From a bacterium D16-51 (lineage in GTDB: Bacteria; Bacillota; Clostridia; Lachnospirales; Lachnospiraceae): a stretch of 64,000 nt of DNA. A program made the translations under genes and the position numbers. The first letter of the stretch is position 1; each line of letters starts with the position of its first letter. The notes under the pieces are model-generated. The model was not told where the DNA came from. It searched no databases and worked only from the letters and a program-made list of their open reading frames with translations. Positions 45,655-54,566 of this stretch are shown piece after piece. Location: assembly GCA_003612285.1 (NCBI GenBank), contig RAYE01000018.1, positions 1 to 64,000 of the forward strand. Reading direction: 5' to 3'.

Positions 45655-47532
45655 TTATCGTTCTGTTGGATATGCCTTAAAAGTATTGCATATTCCCTGG
45701 TAAATTGTCTTAGCGGCCTTTTTTTGGAAAGATTCTTTTTTGAGTTTCTTTTTATCAGAACTTCCCGTAATAAATCCCAGTTCAATTAATATAGAAGGTA
45801 CGGTATTGTTTTTAATTACAACAAAACCTGCCTGCTTTACTCCCCTGTCTTTTGTCCCAAGTGTATTTACTAAAGTGTTTTGCATTTTCTTTGCAAAGAG
45901 TTTACTGGTAATTCCAGAAAAACTGCTAGAGTTATTTACCTTGGAGTAATATACTTCTGTTCCATTCGCACTAGAAGATTTTGCACTATTCATATGAAGG
46001 CTTACAAATAAATCTGCCTGATATTTTGCAGAATAGGTTGGGCGTGCATATAAATTAACAAATGTATCATCATGTCTTGTCCAATATGCTTTTACAGGGG
46101 AATTTTCCTTTTCAAAATATTCTTTCATCTGTTTATACGCAATTGTAAGGTTTAATTTCTTTTCTTTTAATCTGTTTTTAGAAGCACCATTATCTTTTCC
46201 GCCATGCCCTGCATCAATTAATACAATATTTTCATAAATATCTTTTGGAGCCCCTACCTGCACTGTAAAGCAGCCATCTCCTTTATCCAGCTTATACCCT
46301 TTTAAGCCCTTTGTAGTGACCGTAATTTTAGTGTCCTCTTCATCTGTCAGGGAAACACGGATTCCTGTAATATAGGAGCTATTGTCAACAGGAACATATT
46401 TTTTATAAAAGCTGACATAATCTCCTGGGAGAATAATCAAAAATTTTTGGTTCCAATATTGGTCAGTTGTTTTAATCTTTGAAAATGATACGCCTTCTGG
46501 CAATATAACTTTCATCGAAAAACTTCCTTTAAAAATAGTAATGATGCCTCCAGCTTCTGTAATATCACTTTCATATTCCTGTTTTTTATTATACTTAATC
46601 TGTACACAAGTAGTTTTGTCCTCTGTCTCCCATATTTTAATAGAGTTTGTAATTCCATTTTTAACGGACTGTGTAATATCCCCAAATGGATTATAGGTAT
46701 TTAAAAATTGCAGTGTTACAGAATAATCAGCAGCGTGATTCATAATTTTTACATTCTTTTTTGAGGCAGTTTCCAGTGTAAGTCCCTTGATTTCATTTAA
46801 GTTTTCTGTATCATTTTTTAAAAGCACAACACCAATCAGCATGTTGTTATATTTTTCTTTATCATAGGATTGGCTGTCTGTTATGATATGGTACAAATAA
46901 TCTGAAGTAATCTCAAATAAATTATAAGCTTCAGAATTGCCCTCGCCCTGTCCTTCTTTGATGGAACAAATATAGCCAAGTGCTTCCAAAGTAAATTCAA
47001 GAGGCACCATATAATCGCTTTGATTGGTATCCTTTTTTGTACCTAAGACAGTTTCTGCCGGCGCTGTTTCTTCATCGCCATTGATAACGGCAACATTTGT
47101 ATTTGGCAAAAATTTTATTGTATTTTCCCTGTCAGGAGTTGTAACAAGAATGCTTTTATCCTCTTTTGAAGTCTGGTAATAGCATCCTAAAATATCAGAA
47201 AAGATATTTTTTACTGGCGCCATCCAGACTCCGTTCCATTGGACAACAGGAATTGTGCAGTCAAAGGAAATGTTTGTATATTGTACTTTTGCAGAAAGAG
47301 TTTCATATTCTTGTGCGCTGTCCCCCTCGCCAATTATAACCTGCTGTTTTCCAGAGACTTCGGCTGCATTGCCTTTTAATTTTTTTGCACGTTTTGCGCC
47401 GAGTGCAGATGATTTAATGCTTTTTGCATTTGGTGATTTAGCAAATGCTGTCCCTGTGTCTTGTAATAAAATGCCTGATAAAACCAAAATGGCTATAACC
47501 CGGAGCCATCCTTTTCTGCTTATGTACATCAT
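45655..47532 (-). CDS. Exported N-acetylmuramoyl-L-alanine amidase with wall-targeting N-terminal region
   Basis: 625 residues. Signal peptide (GWLRVIAILVLSGILL ... FAKS). Residues about 80-200 resemble a copper-amine-oxidase-type/stalk domain (VVQWNGVWMAPVKNIF, YMVPLEFTLEALGY); about 250-420 are beta-rich and AMIN-like (VQIKYNKKQEY, VSLTDEEDTKITVTTKGLKG). The C-terminal Amidase_3 domain has VLIDAGHGGKDNGA, SLHMNSA and SILIELGFITGSSDKKKL with zinc ligands and catalytic Glu. Cell-wall turnover or daughter-cell separation. ATG-ATG at 47532/47529; AGGGAAC favours either. Confidence 0.88.
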   Translation of the reverse strand: MMYISRKGWLRVIAILVLSGILLQDTGTAFAKSPNAKSIKSSALGAKRAKKLKGNAAEVSGKQQVIIGEGDSAQEYETLSAKVQYTNISFDCTIPVVQWNGVWMAPVKNIFSDILGCYYQTSKEDKSILVTTPDRENTIKFLPNTNVAVINGDEETAPAETVLGTKKDTNQSDYMVPLEFTLEALGYICSIKEGQGEGNSEAYNLFEITSDYLYHIITDSQSYDKEKYNNMLIGVVLLKNDTENLNEIKGLTLETASKKNVKIMNHAADYSVTLQFLNTYNPFGDITQSVKNGITNSIKIWETEDKTTCVQIKYNKKQEYESDITEAGGIITIFKGSFSMKVILPEGVSFSKIKTTDQYWNQKFLIILPGDYVSFYKKYVPVDNSSYITGIRVSLTDEEDTKITVTTKGLKGYKLDKGDGCFTVQVGAPKDIYENIVLIDAGHGGKDNGASKNRLKEKKLNLTIAYKQMKEYFEKENSPVKAYWTRHDDTFVNLYARPTYSAKYQADLFVSLHMNSAKSSSANGTEVYYSKVNNSSSFSGITSKLFAKKMQNTLVNTLGTKDRGVKQAGFVVIKNNTVPSILIELGFITGSSDKKKLKKESFQKKAAKTIYQGICNTFKAYPTER

Positions 47533-47675
47533 GTTCCCTGTTTTTCCTTTCTTTTATAATATGTAAGCTTGTATCAACCCCAACGCTCATTATATCATAA
47601 AAGAAAGATAGTTCAATTATATGGCAAAAATTATTATTATTCCCATTTTGGGGGATATTGCTGTTCACTCCGTGC

Positions 47676-47840
47676 CTAGTACAGCAAATAGTAAATAACT
47701 AGCCATATCACTTGCCTAATTTTCCATCTACTGTGTTAGATTTTCTAGCCGTAGCCACCGCTACGCCGTCGAAAATCTGCCTTGTAGCTGAAAAATTATC
47801 CTGTGTGATATAGCCAGATACTTATTATTCGCTGTACTAG
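47676..47840. mobile_element. CTAGTACAGC-ended MITE, copy C (diverged interior)
   Basis: 165 bp. Ends CTAGTACAGCAAATAGTAAA and ATTATTCGCTGTACTAG; inverted repeats run about 36 bp, to CATATCAC/GTGATATA. The interior differs from copies A and B (TTAGATTTTC/GAAAATCT hairpin), so it is a second subtype with the same ends. It fills most of the 323-bp space between the amidase and LysM genes. Confidence 0.7.
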
Positions 47841-47855
47841 TTTGTCCCGCCAGAT

Positions 47856-48182
47856 TTATAAAATGGGAATAACAATAGAGCTTCCGGCATAAATACAATC
47901 AGATACAAGAGAATTACAACGTTTTATTTCCCTGATATAATCATTTAAGGAACCATTATACCCTTCTGGGTAATTTTCCTTTGCAATGCTCCATAATGTA
48001 TCCTTGTCTGTTACCGAAATTGATTTAAAACTAATCCTGGTATCCTGCTCCACTGCTCCCATTTTGTTCATAACAGGATCCGTTATATGATATCCTGCAC
48101 TGAAAAATAGAAAAATAATAAAAACAATACTAAATATCTGCCGGATGGAATCGTGCGGCAGAATACAATATGCTTTGTTCAT
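47856..48182 (-). CDS. LysM protein, probable SOS-induced division inhibitor (YneA-like)
   Basis: 108 residues. One membrane helix (about 15-31, IFSIVFIIFLFFSAGYHI) and a C-terminal LysM domain (ISVTDKDTLWSIAKENYPEG ... RCNSLVSDCIYAGSSIVIP). This is the YneA layout: a small membrane-bound LysM protein that delays septation during DNA damage. Two LexA-type boxes overlap its promoter, supporting SOS control. GGGGGATATTGTT precedes ATG. lexA itself is not in the window. Confidence 0.75.
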   Translation of the reverse strand: MNKAYCILPHDSIRQIFSIVFIIFLFFSAGYHITDPVMNKMGAVEQDTRISFKSISVTDKDTLWSIAKENYPEGYNGSLNDYIREIKRCNSLVSDCIYAGSSIVIPIL

Positions 48183-48202
48183 AACAATATCCCCCTTTTT
48201 GT

Positions 48203-48259
48203 GAACATTCGTTTGTTAACTGGTAATACTACTATAACAAACAAACGGATGTTTGTCAA
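48203..48259 (-). promoter_or_regulatory. SOS promoter with two LexA boxes
   Basis: Minus strand: -35 TTGACA (48254-48259), 17 nt, -10 TATAGT (48231-48236). LexA-type boxes: CAAACGGATGTTTG (48242-48255), a perfect palindrome overlapping the -35, and GAACATTCGTTT (48203-48214) after the start site. They fit the Gram-positive consensus CGAAC-N4-GTTYG. Confidence 0.75.
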
Positions 48260-48300
48260 CGGAAAAAGCGAACAAAATTTCGGAATATACGTTTCTCTAT

Positions 48301-48840
48301 GTTACTATTTACGGTCAATGGTATCAAGATAGAAACAATTAAAAAATTATTTTTCTGTATATTTTCAATATTATGCAGTATGAGAAATTGATATTTTCTA
48401 GCATTTTCTGCAAAAAAGCAAAAGTTTTATTTAACCTATAACTGACAAAAATTATAGAAGACATTGCTTTCCGGGCAATCCTACGCTCTTAAGAATTGCT
48501 GATGCTTTTTGCTTCCGGCTCTGATTAGCGCGCTCACTGCCAAAACTCACCGAAACAACCGAATTCCATGGATATTTCGGTTCAGACAGTTGTCCGTGCG
48601 CGCGCTTCTGCCGGAAGCTTAAAAAGCAAAGCAATTCTAAAAGAGCTAAATTGTCCTGCGGAAAGCAATGTCTTTCTAAATTTTTGTCAGATTACAATTG
48701 ACAGAAAACTTTCGCTTTTTTGCAGAAAATATGAAGGTATCTGCTTTCTCATAGTGCATAATACTCAAAATATATACAAAGGAAAAATAATTTTTTATTT
48801 GTTCCTACAATTTATGATACCATTAACCGTAAATAGTAAC
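48301..48840. repeat. 540-bp near-perfect palindrome (giant hairpin)
   Basis: Left arm begins GTTACTATTTACGGTCAATG; the right arm ends with the complement, CATTAACCGTAAATAGTAAC. The match continues inward with gaps (TGCAGTATGAGAAA/TTTCTCATAGTGCA; GACATTGCTTTCC/GGAAAGCAATGTC; GCTTCCGGC/GCCGGAAGC) to a centre at TCCATGGA (48565-48572). No ORF spans it convincingly and no target duplication is visible. A diverged single arm lies at 7694-7813. Confidence 0.8.
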
Positions 48841-48952
48841 TTCGCTATTGTTTTTCACGGTCATTCTTTTTAAACACACTCTGGACGATTACTGCAATAT
48901 GTGCTATTATAATAGCATATATTGGAATGAAACAGCAGGGGGGTGAATTTAC

Positions 48953-49366
48953 ATGCAGTATATTTTAGAAAAAAGGTCGGAGCATGTAGACGAAAGAGTA
49001 TGTAAGCAGTGCTCCAGGAAGCTTCCGGAAGCTTATAAACCGGATATATGCCCATCATGTATGGAAATCAATCTTTTTTCTGAAGTAAAAGAATATATTC
49101 GGAATAATGAGGTAAACGAACAGGATGTCGCATCACATTTTGAGATTCCGATTGCAAAAGTCCGTGGCTGGATTAAAGAAGGGCGGATCCAATATAAAAA
49201 TGAGCCTAAAGAGAATATCACCAGCCTTTATTGCCGGGTATGCGGGAAAAAGATTGCATTTGGCGTTGTCTGTCCAGAGTGCCATTCTCTTGAAAACCTG
49301 AAGGTAGTGGCGGCAAACCAGATACCAAAAGGAGAACTTGGCGCGATGCGGTTCCTTGGAAAATAA
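48953..49366 (+). CDS. Zinc-ribbon protein with helix-turn-helix-like middle, unknown function
   Basis: 137 residues. N-terminal C-x2-C pairs (VCKQCSRKL and DICPSCME), a MerR-like helix-turn-helix stretch (NNEVNEQDVASHFEIPIAKVRGWIKEGRIQ) and a second zinc ribbon (LYCRVCGKKI and VVCPECHS). It resembles the flagellar-region YvyF group, but no flagellar genes are near; a nucleic-acid-binding role is likely. GGGGGGTG lies before ATG. Single gene with its own terminator. Confidence 0.65.
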   Translation: MQYILEKRSEHVDERVCKQCSRKLPEAYKPDICPSCMEINLFSEVKEYIRNNEVNEQDVASHFEIPIAKVRGWIKEGRIQYKNEPKENITSLYCRVCGKKIAFGVVCPECHSLENLKVVAANQIPKGELGAMRFLGK

Positions 49367-49378
49367 TACTGTATATTT

Positions 49379-49417
49379 TAAAAACCAGCAGACTTTCTTA
49401 TCTGCTGGTTTTTGTTT
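49379..49417 (+). terminator. Terminator after the zinc-ribbon gene
   Basis: AAAAACCAGCAGA and TCTGCTGGTTTTT form a perfect stem, followed by GTTTT. Confidence 0.85.
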
Positions 49418-49472
49418 TAGGGACTGTAGAAAAATAAGTGATGCAAATTGTACAGGACAGTTCCTTACAGCA

Positions 49473-50081
49473 TTATAATGGCTTGAATGCCTCTGCGCCA
49501 TGTTTACAGACAGGGCAGATATAGTCTTCTGGCAGGGTATCCCCTTCATATACATAACCACAGACAGTACAGATATAGCCTTTTTTTGAATTTTTTTCTA
49601 CATCTGTCTTTTGTGGTTTTACATGTTCCTGATAATAACTATAAGTAAGGGAGCGCTCCTTTGATAATATAACAGCATCTGTTACTTCTGCCAAAAACAG
49701 GGTATGGCTCTCCAGGCCTATTGCCCGCTTTACTTTTGCAGACAGGAAGGCATTGGAATTTTCTGCCAGATAATAGATTCCATTCTCCGACCGTGAAATA
49801 TCCGTCCTGCCTTTAAATTTATCTTCCTGGCGCCCGCTGCGATATCCAAAATCTGAAAAAACAGGAAATGGCGTCTGCTGTGTCAAGACACTGATATTAA
49901 AAAGCCCCGTTTCAGTAATGATGTCATGCGTATAATTTGATTTATTGACAGCAGTACAAATCTGGACCGGATTTGCCGTAACCTGCATCACAGTATTGAT
50001 AATACAGGCGTTGTCTTTTTCACCCTTAGCTGATAACAGATACAATCCACATTCCAATCGGAATAAAGCTTCTAAATCCAT
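49473..50081 (-). CDS. Flavin reductase-rubredoxin fusion (high-molecular-weight rubredoxin)
   Basis: 202 residues. N-terminal FMN-binding flavin reductase-like domain (MDLEALFRLECGLYLLSAKG, INTVMQVTANPVQICTAVNKSNYTHDII) and C-terminal rubredoxin-type iron site (YICTVCGYVYEG ... YICPVCKHG, two C-x2-C). Such proteins pass electrons to flavodiiron proteins for oxygen or NO removal in anaerobes; the partner is not encoded nearby. AAGGAGG before ATG 50081 sets the start. The leader has three hairpins (see next). Confidence 0.9.
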   Translation of the reverse strand: MDLEALFRLECGLYLLSAKGEKDNACIINTVMQVTANPVQICTAVNKSNYTHDIITETGLFNISVLTQQTPFPVFSDFGYRSGRQEDKFKGRTDISRSENGIYYLAENSNAFLSAKVKRAIGLESHTLFLAEVTDAVILSKERSLTYSYYQEHVKPQKTDVEKNSKKGYICTVCGYVYEGDTLPEDYICPVCKHGAEAFKPL

Positions 50082-50114
50082 TTTTGCCTCCTTCTGCAAA
50101 AAAGCATAATTCAT

Positions 50115-50204
50115 ATTATGAAAAGCAAAAACGGCTTTTCATAATTAGATTTGCGGCACAAAAGCATGTGCCTTTTATCAGAACTAAAAAGCAAGTTCTG
50201 ATAA
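50115..50204 (-). promoter_or_regulatory. Leader with three consecutive hairpins upstream of the rubredoxin gene
   Basis: Read on the minus strand: TTATCAGAACT/AGTTCTGATAA (50175-50204), GGCAC/GTGCC (50155-50172) and ATTATGAAAAGC/GCTTTTCATAAT (50115-50145). The first two have loops containing TGCTTTT; the third has it at the loop-stem boundary, and ATGCTTTTTTGCAG follows before the ribosome site. No known riboswitch fold is recognised. Confidence 0.45.
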
Positions 50205-50324
50205 GTTATATTATTTACAGCTATTCTTTTTTCATGGCCAAAAACCAACTTCGAACAGTATTACTATGGTTAATTTTAGAATCGTACTTATTTATAGTAT
50301 AGGCAAAAAATAAGAAATTAATCT

Positions 50325-50882
50325 TTATATAGGTATTTCTTTTAGTCTTTTCCGACAGTTTTTATAATCTGGAAAATATTGTGCAACCTTCTGCCAGAAC
50401 CGTTCTGAATGGTCCATATAAATTCTATGGGCGAGTTCATGGACTACAACATAATCCAGTAATTCTTCGGGAAGATATGCCAGACGGTAATTAAAATTCA
50501 GGTTTCCTTTGCTGCTGCAGCTTCCCCAGCGTGTTTTCTGGTCCCGGATTGTAATCCTGCCATAAGTAACCCCCATAGCGGCTGCATAATATTCTACTTT
50601 TGAAGAAAATAAATGCTGCATCCTGGCACTTTCCTCCCTTGTCAGATCCTTTGCAGGAGGAATATGGTAAAATGGCTTGCTTTCCAATAGAGCCAGTTTT
50701 TTTAAAAGCCAGTTTCTGTGCTTTTCAATAAAAGCGGCAATTTCAAGGTCGGGCAGGTGCCTTGGAACGCGTACTACTACCCTGCCCTCCTGTTTTACTT
50801 CAAGCGCCATGCTTTTTCTGGCAGAACGAATCACCTGAATCTCAATTTCTGCCTGTCTGTTTTGAAAAATGTATCTGTCCAT
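50325..50882 (-). CDS. YgjP/SprT-type zinc metallopeptidase (DUF45)
   Basis: 185 residues. Signature TRWGSCSSKGNLNFNYRLAYLP, then VVVHELAHRIYMDHSERFW with the HELAH zinc motif and third ligand. N-terminal IQVIRSARKSMALEV fits the family. Cytoplasmic, substrate unknown. Starts 18 bp after the fucosidase stop, probably one operon. Confidence 0.92.
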   Translation of the reverse strand: MDRYIFQNRQAEIEIQVIRSARKSMALEVKQEGRVVVRVPRHLPDLEIAAFIEKHRNWLLKKLALLESKPFYHIPPAKDLTREESARMQHLFSSKVEYYAAAMGVTYGRITIRDQKTRWGSCSSKGNLNFNYRLAYLPEELLDYVVVHELAHRIYMDHSERFWQKVAQYFPDYKNCRKRLKEIPI

Positions 50883-50900
50883 AAAAACCCTTACCTTTTT

Positions 50901-52241
50901 CTATTTATATTCCATTACAATAACCGTATCTTTTTTATCAGGTGCTTCCTTTGGTACTTTTATCGTAACCTTGCTGCCTTCTACGGTATATTTTAGCTTT
51001 TTCCCTGTATTTAGAAGATAAGCTTTTTTAAGTTTCAGTTTTTTGCTTTTATAGCGGGAAACTGTTAGCTTTTTGTCCTTTGGCCATTTAAATACATGCG
51101 TATAAACCGTCTTCCCTTTCCGTGTATATGTCCCCCAGGACGGTTCTTTTGAAAAAGGGTTTCCTGTTGTGCCGTAAATGCTTTTGCTGTTTTTCTCCAT
51201 CCAGCTTCCTATGCCATTTAATATTTTTTTACTTCCTGACGTCATTGTACCATCACCTTTTGGACCGATATTTAAAAGGTAATTCCCATCCCTGGAAGCT
51301 ACGGTAACAAGCTCCTGAACCATTGATTTTGTGGTACGGTAAGATTTCTCACGGGAAATATCATATCCCCAGGCGCTGTTCATAGTCTGGCAGGTTTCCC
51401 ACGGACGTGACAATGCTTCTAAAGGGACAGACTGCTCTGGGCATTCAAAATCTCCCAGGTTAAATCCGCGGCACACCCTTTCATTCACGATGATATCCGG
51501 GCTGAGTTTTTTCATATAGTTATACAGATCTTTTCCATCTGCTTTTGTCCACCAGTTTGAAAGCGTTGCTTTTCCTTTATTATATGTCCAGTCGCCATCA
51601 AACCAGAATACTGCCGGGTTATATTTTGTAACAAGTTCCTGAAGCTGGGCTTTCATATCTTTAATATAATTTTCACGTGCTTCCATTGAAGCGACCTTCG
51701 TAAAATTAGGGGCAAATTCTTGTGAAGAGTGGTTCCAGTCAATAATAGAATAATATAATCCAAACCGAATCCCTTCTGCCTCACAGGCTTCCTTTAATTC
51801 CATTAAGATGTCCCTGCCTGTTTCCCCAAATGGAGTATATTTTTGCAGGCTGAATATTTTTTTGCCGGTATAATCTTTAAAGCTTTCTACCTGTGTATCC
51901 CACATAGCCAGCCCTTCATGGTGCTTTGCTGTTATTACAATATACTTCATACCAGCTTTTTTTGCGTAGTTTACAATTGTTTTTGCATTAAATTTTGTTG
52001 GGTTAAATTTTGCGGCAATATTTTCCTGATATTCCTTTTTAGAGATTTTTTCCACATTCATTGCCCATTCCCCATGTCCGTATTCAGAATATGCCCCAAA
52101 ATGGATGAACATGCCAAAGCGGCTGTCTGCCCACCATTTCATATTAGAAGGGATATTATAGGCGTCTGCCTGTAACGGTACTGACAGGACAGAACAAAAC
52201 GCCAATGTAAATGCCAGACAAATAGTAATTAATTTTTTCAT
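50901..52241 (-). CDS. Secreted alpha-L-fucosidase (GH29)
   Basis: 446 residues. Removes fucose from host or plant glycans. Signal peptide ITICLAFTLAFCSVLSVPLQADA. GH29 landmarks: WWADSRFGMFIHFG, KYIVITAKHHEGLAMWDTQ, WNHSS and AVFWFDGDWTY with nucleophile Asp215; NYLLNIGPKGDGT near the C-terminus. A lysine-rich beta domain ends the protein. GGATGGAG precedes ATG 52241. With the galactanase it points to a gut glycan degrader. Confidence 0.92.
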   Translation of the reverse strand: MKKLITICLAFTLAFCSVLSVPLQADAYNIPSNMKWWADSRFGMFIHFGAYSEYGHGEWAMNVEKISKKEYQENIAAKFNPTKFNAKTIVNYAKKAGMKYIVITAKHHEGLAMWDTQVESFKDYTGKKIFSLQKYTPFGETGRDILMELKEACEAEGIRFGLYYSIIDWNHSSQEFAPNFTKVASMEARENYIKDMKAQLQELVTKYNPAVFWFDGDWTYNKGKATLSNWWTKADGKDLYNYMKKLSPDIIVNERVCRGFNLGDFECPEQSVPLEALSRPWETCQTMNSAWGYDISREKSYRTTKSMVQELVTVASRDGNYLLNIGPKGDGTMTSGSKKILNGIGSWMEKNSKSIYGTTGNPFSKEPSWGTYTRKGKTVYTHVFKWPKDKKLTVSRYKSKKLKLKKAYLLNTGKKLKYTVEGSKVTIKVPKEAPDKKDTVIVMEYK

Positions 52242-52264
52242 ATGAATCTCCATCCTTTCTTTTT

Positions 52265-52960
52265 TTAACTTAATCCAATCATATTGTCGACAGGAAGAGA
52301 AAATACAATCCCCTGCGCTTCGCTCTGTATCCCACAGCTTTTCCCAATACTTTTCATAATTTCCAGCTTACTTGTCTTTTGGGAAAGGATTAGGACAATT
52401 TCCCGTTCCGGCTGAATTGTAATTCCCCAAAATTTTATGGTATCTTCGCTGCCCACGCGCCGGCTCTGGAAGACAGTGCCCCCTGTTGCCCCCGCTGTTT
52501 TTGCTGCGGCCATTACTTCTTCGCTGTATCCCTGGTTTACGATTGCCATAATCATCGTATACTCACATTCGCCCATCTTTTTTTTCTCCTTTTCGGCATT
52601 TTCATCACCTATATTTTCCTGCATGGAATCCAGAAGCTTTACCATTTGAGAACTTCCGCTGGATATTGTCACTGTAAAAGCAACGCCCGTATTAGGATAT
52701 CCAAAATGCAGCGTACTGTGTAACTTTTCTAACATCTTATCAGCAAAAAATTTGGGCATCATACTCATAACTACTGTTTTTTCAATACTTCCAAGCCCCA
52801 GCATATCCATAATCTCACTAGATGCCGTCCCCTGCCCTCTGGAATGGTACTGCATTGGAATATTCCCTTCCTTCATCATGCGGGACGCCTTATCAGCAAG
52901 CTTTGGCGTTGTAATGATAAAAAGCAGTTGAAACATGTGTTTCTTGTTATCACTTGTCAT
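52265..52960 (-). CDS. PII-like regulatory protein with two PII-type domains
   Basis: 231 residues. Two PII-like ferredoxin folds appear in tandem: FQLLFIITTPKLADKASRMM ... MPKFFADKMLEKLH, and YTMIMAIVNQGYSEEVMAAAKTAGATGGTVFQSRRVG, the second close to classic PII (AAKTAGATGGT-like loop). Overlaps the DUF1538 gene by 11 bp, so coupled translation and a regulatory link to that membrane protein are likely. GAGGAGGAG precedes ATG. PII proteins usually sense ATP/ADP and 2-oxoglutarate; ligand unknown here. Confidence 0.75.
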   Translation of the reverse strand: MTSDNKKHMFQLLFIITTPKLADKASRMMKEGNIPMQYHSRGQGTASSEIMDMLGLGSIEKTVVMSMMPKFFADKMLEKLHSTLHFGYPNTGVAFTVTISSGSSQMVKLLDSMQENIGDENAEKEKKKMGECEYTMIMAIVNQGYSEEVMAAAKTAGATGGTVFQSRRVGSEDTIKFWGITIQPEREIVLILSQKTSKLEIMKSIGKSCGIQSEAQGIVFSLPVDNMIGLS

Positions 52961-54482
52961 CGCTGTACTCCTCCTCAAATTCAAAGATATCGTCATCTGG
53001 TACGTCTACTTCATTAAATCCTGCCCTTTCTAACTTGTTTAATTTAAATTTATAGCAAAGACCCATAATCTGGACAGCAATCAGAGGCGTCAGTGCAACT
53101 AAAGCTACTACCCCAAAAGCATCTGTCATTAAATTCCCCCCGACAGCTTCACATGCCCCAATACTAAGCGGCAGCAAAAAAGTTGTTGTCATCGGCCCGC
53201 TGGCAACCCCGCCAGAGTCAAAGGAAATACCAACAAACATTTTAGGGACAAGCCTTGATAATACCAGCGCTAAAATATAACCTGGTATAATAATCCAATG
53301 CAGCGGCATACCAGTAACAACACGAAGCATAGAAAGGCCAACGCTTGCTGACACCCCAATAGACAGACAGCGGTTCATGGAACGTGCTGATACAGCCCCA
53401 TTTGTAACGCCCTCTACTTGATGGTTTAAAATCTGGATGGCAGGTTCTGCTTTCACAATATAGTATCCGATTATCATTCCAATTGGAATCAAAAGCCATG
53501 TGTTAAGCTGTACGATTTTTTGCCCCAATAAAGAGCCAACCGGGGCAAAACCAATATTTGCACCACATAGAAAAAGGCTTAATCCAAGATACGTGTATAA
53601 AAAACCAACGCCGATTCTTTTTACCTGATAGCGGTGGTATCTCCGGCTTACTAACTGAAAGATAATAAATACAAGTGCAATTGGAGCTAAAGAAACCAAA
53701 ACTTCACGGGCATATACAGGAAGCCCGGAAAGGAAAATTTTTGCAACATCCTGTGTTGTCCTGACAGAAGCTACGCTTGCAACAGAATACGCCGTTTCTG
53801 TCGAGGTATAAAATTTTCCAAGGAACAGCACTGCCATTACAGGTCCGATACTAGAAAGGGCAACCAGCCCAAAACTGTCATTTGCCGCGTTTTTATCACC
53901 TCTGACAGAGGTCAGCCCGACGCCCATTGCCATAATAAACGGAACAGTCATAGGTCCGGTAGTTACACCGCCGGAATCAAAAGCAACCGCAATAAAATCC
54001 TTTTGTACAAGGTAAGACAGCCCAATTATGATAATATACAAGACAGTTAAAATTGTCGAAAGATTAACCTGAAAAATAATTCTTGCAATGGCAAGGGCAA
54101 GGAATATTCCGACACCAATACTGACTGTTAAAATTAAAACCGTATTGGGAATAGCAGGAACCTGCTGGGCAAGTACCTGTAAATCAGGTTCAGAAACCGT
54201 AATGATAAGCCCCATTAAAAACCCGATAAAGAGGATTAAAAAAACCTTGCGGGTTTTCGACATTTGTACCCCAATGCCTTCTCCAAGAGGCGTCATGGCG
54301 ATTTCAGCCCCAAGCTGGAAAAATCCCATCCCAATAATCAGCATTACAGCCCCGACAAAAAATATCACAACCGCCCCTAAATCTACAGGAAATAAAACAA
54401 TGCTGATAATCAGCACAATTGCTGTAATTGGCAAGACCGCCGAGAGCGATTCTGTTATTTTTTCCTTCAGCTTTAAATTCAT
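52950..54482 (-). CDS. DUF1538 family membrane transporter-like protein
   Basis: 510 residues, twelve or so membrane helices in two repeated halves. Each half contains the same signature, FDSGGVTTGPMTVPFIMAMGVG and FDSGGVASGPMTTTFLLPLSIG, followed by DSFG/DAFGVVAL. The internal repeat and conserved D-SGG/GPMT look like a transport pathway; the substrate is not known. C-terminal acidic cytoplasmic tail (DVPDDDIFEFEEEYSDDK). The PII-like gene overlaps its stop, as in other DUF1538/PII pairs. Confidence 0.85.
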   Translation of the reverse strand: MNLKLKEKITESLSAVLPITAIVLIISIVLFPVDLGAVVIFFVGAVMLIIGMGFFQLGAEIAMTPLGEGIGVQMSKTRKVFLILFIGFLMGLIITVSEPDLQVLAQQVPAIPNTVLILTVSIGVGIFLALAIARIIFQVNLSTILTVLYIIIIGLSYLVQKDFIAVAFDSGGVTTGPMTVPFIMAMGVGLTSVRGDKNAANDSFGLVALSSIGPVMAVLFLGKFYTSTETAYSVASVASVRTTQDVAKIFLSGLPVYAREVLVSLAPIALVFIIFQLVSRRYHRYQVKRIGVGFLYTYLGLSLFLCGANIGFAPVGSLLGQKIVQLNTWLLIPIGMIIGYYIVKAEPAIQILNHQVEGVTNGAVSARSMNRCLSIGVSASVGLSMLRVVTGMPLHWIIIPGYILALVLSRLVPKMFVGISFDSGGVASGPMTTTFLLPLSIGACEAVGGNLMTDAFGVVALVALTPLIAVQIMGLCYKFKLNKLERAGFNEVDVPDDDIFEFEEEYSDDK

Positions 54483-54566
54483 ATAGTAATCCTTTCTATT
54501 GTTACTATTTATGGATATCTGTCTTTTACAAATACTTCACTGCTTTCGGACTAAACCGTTATATAT

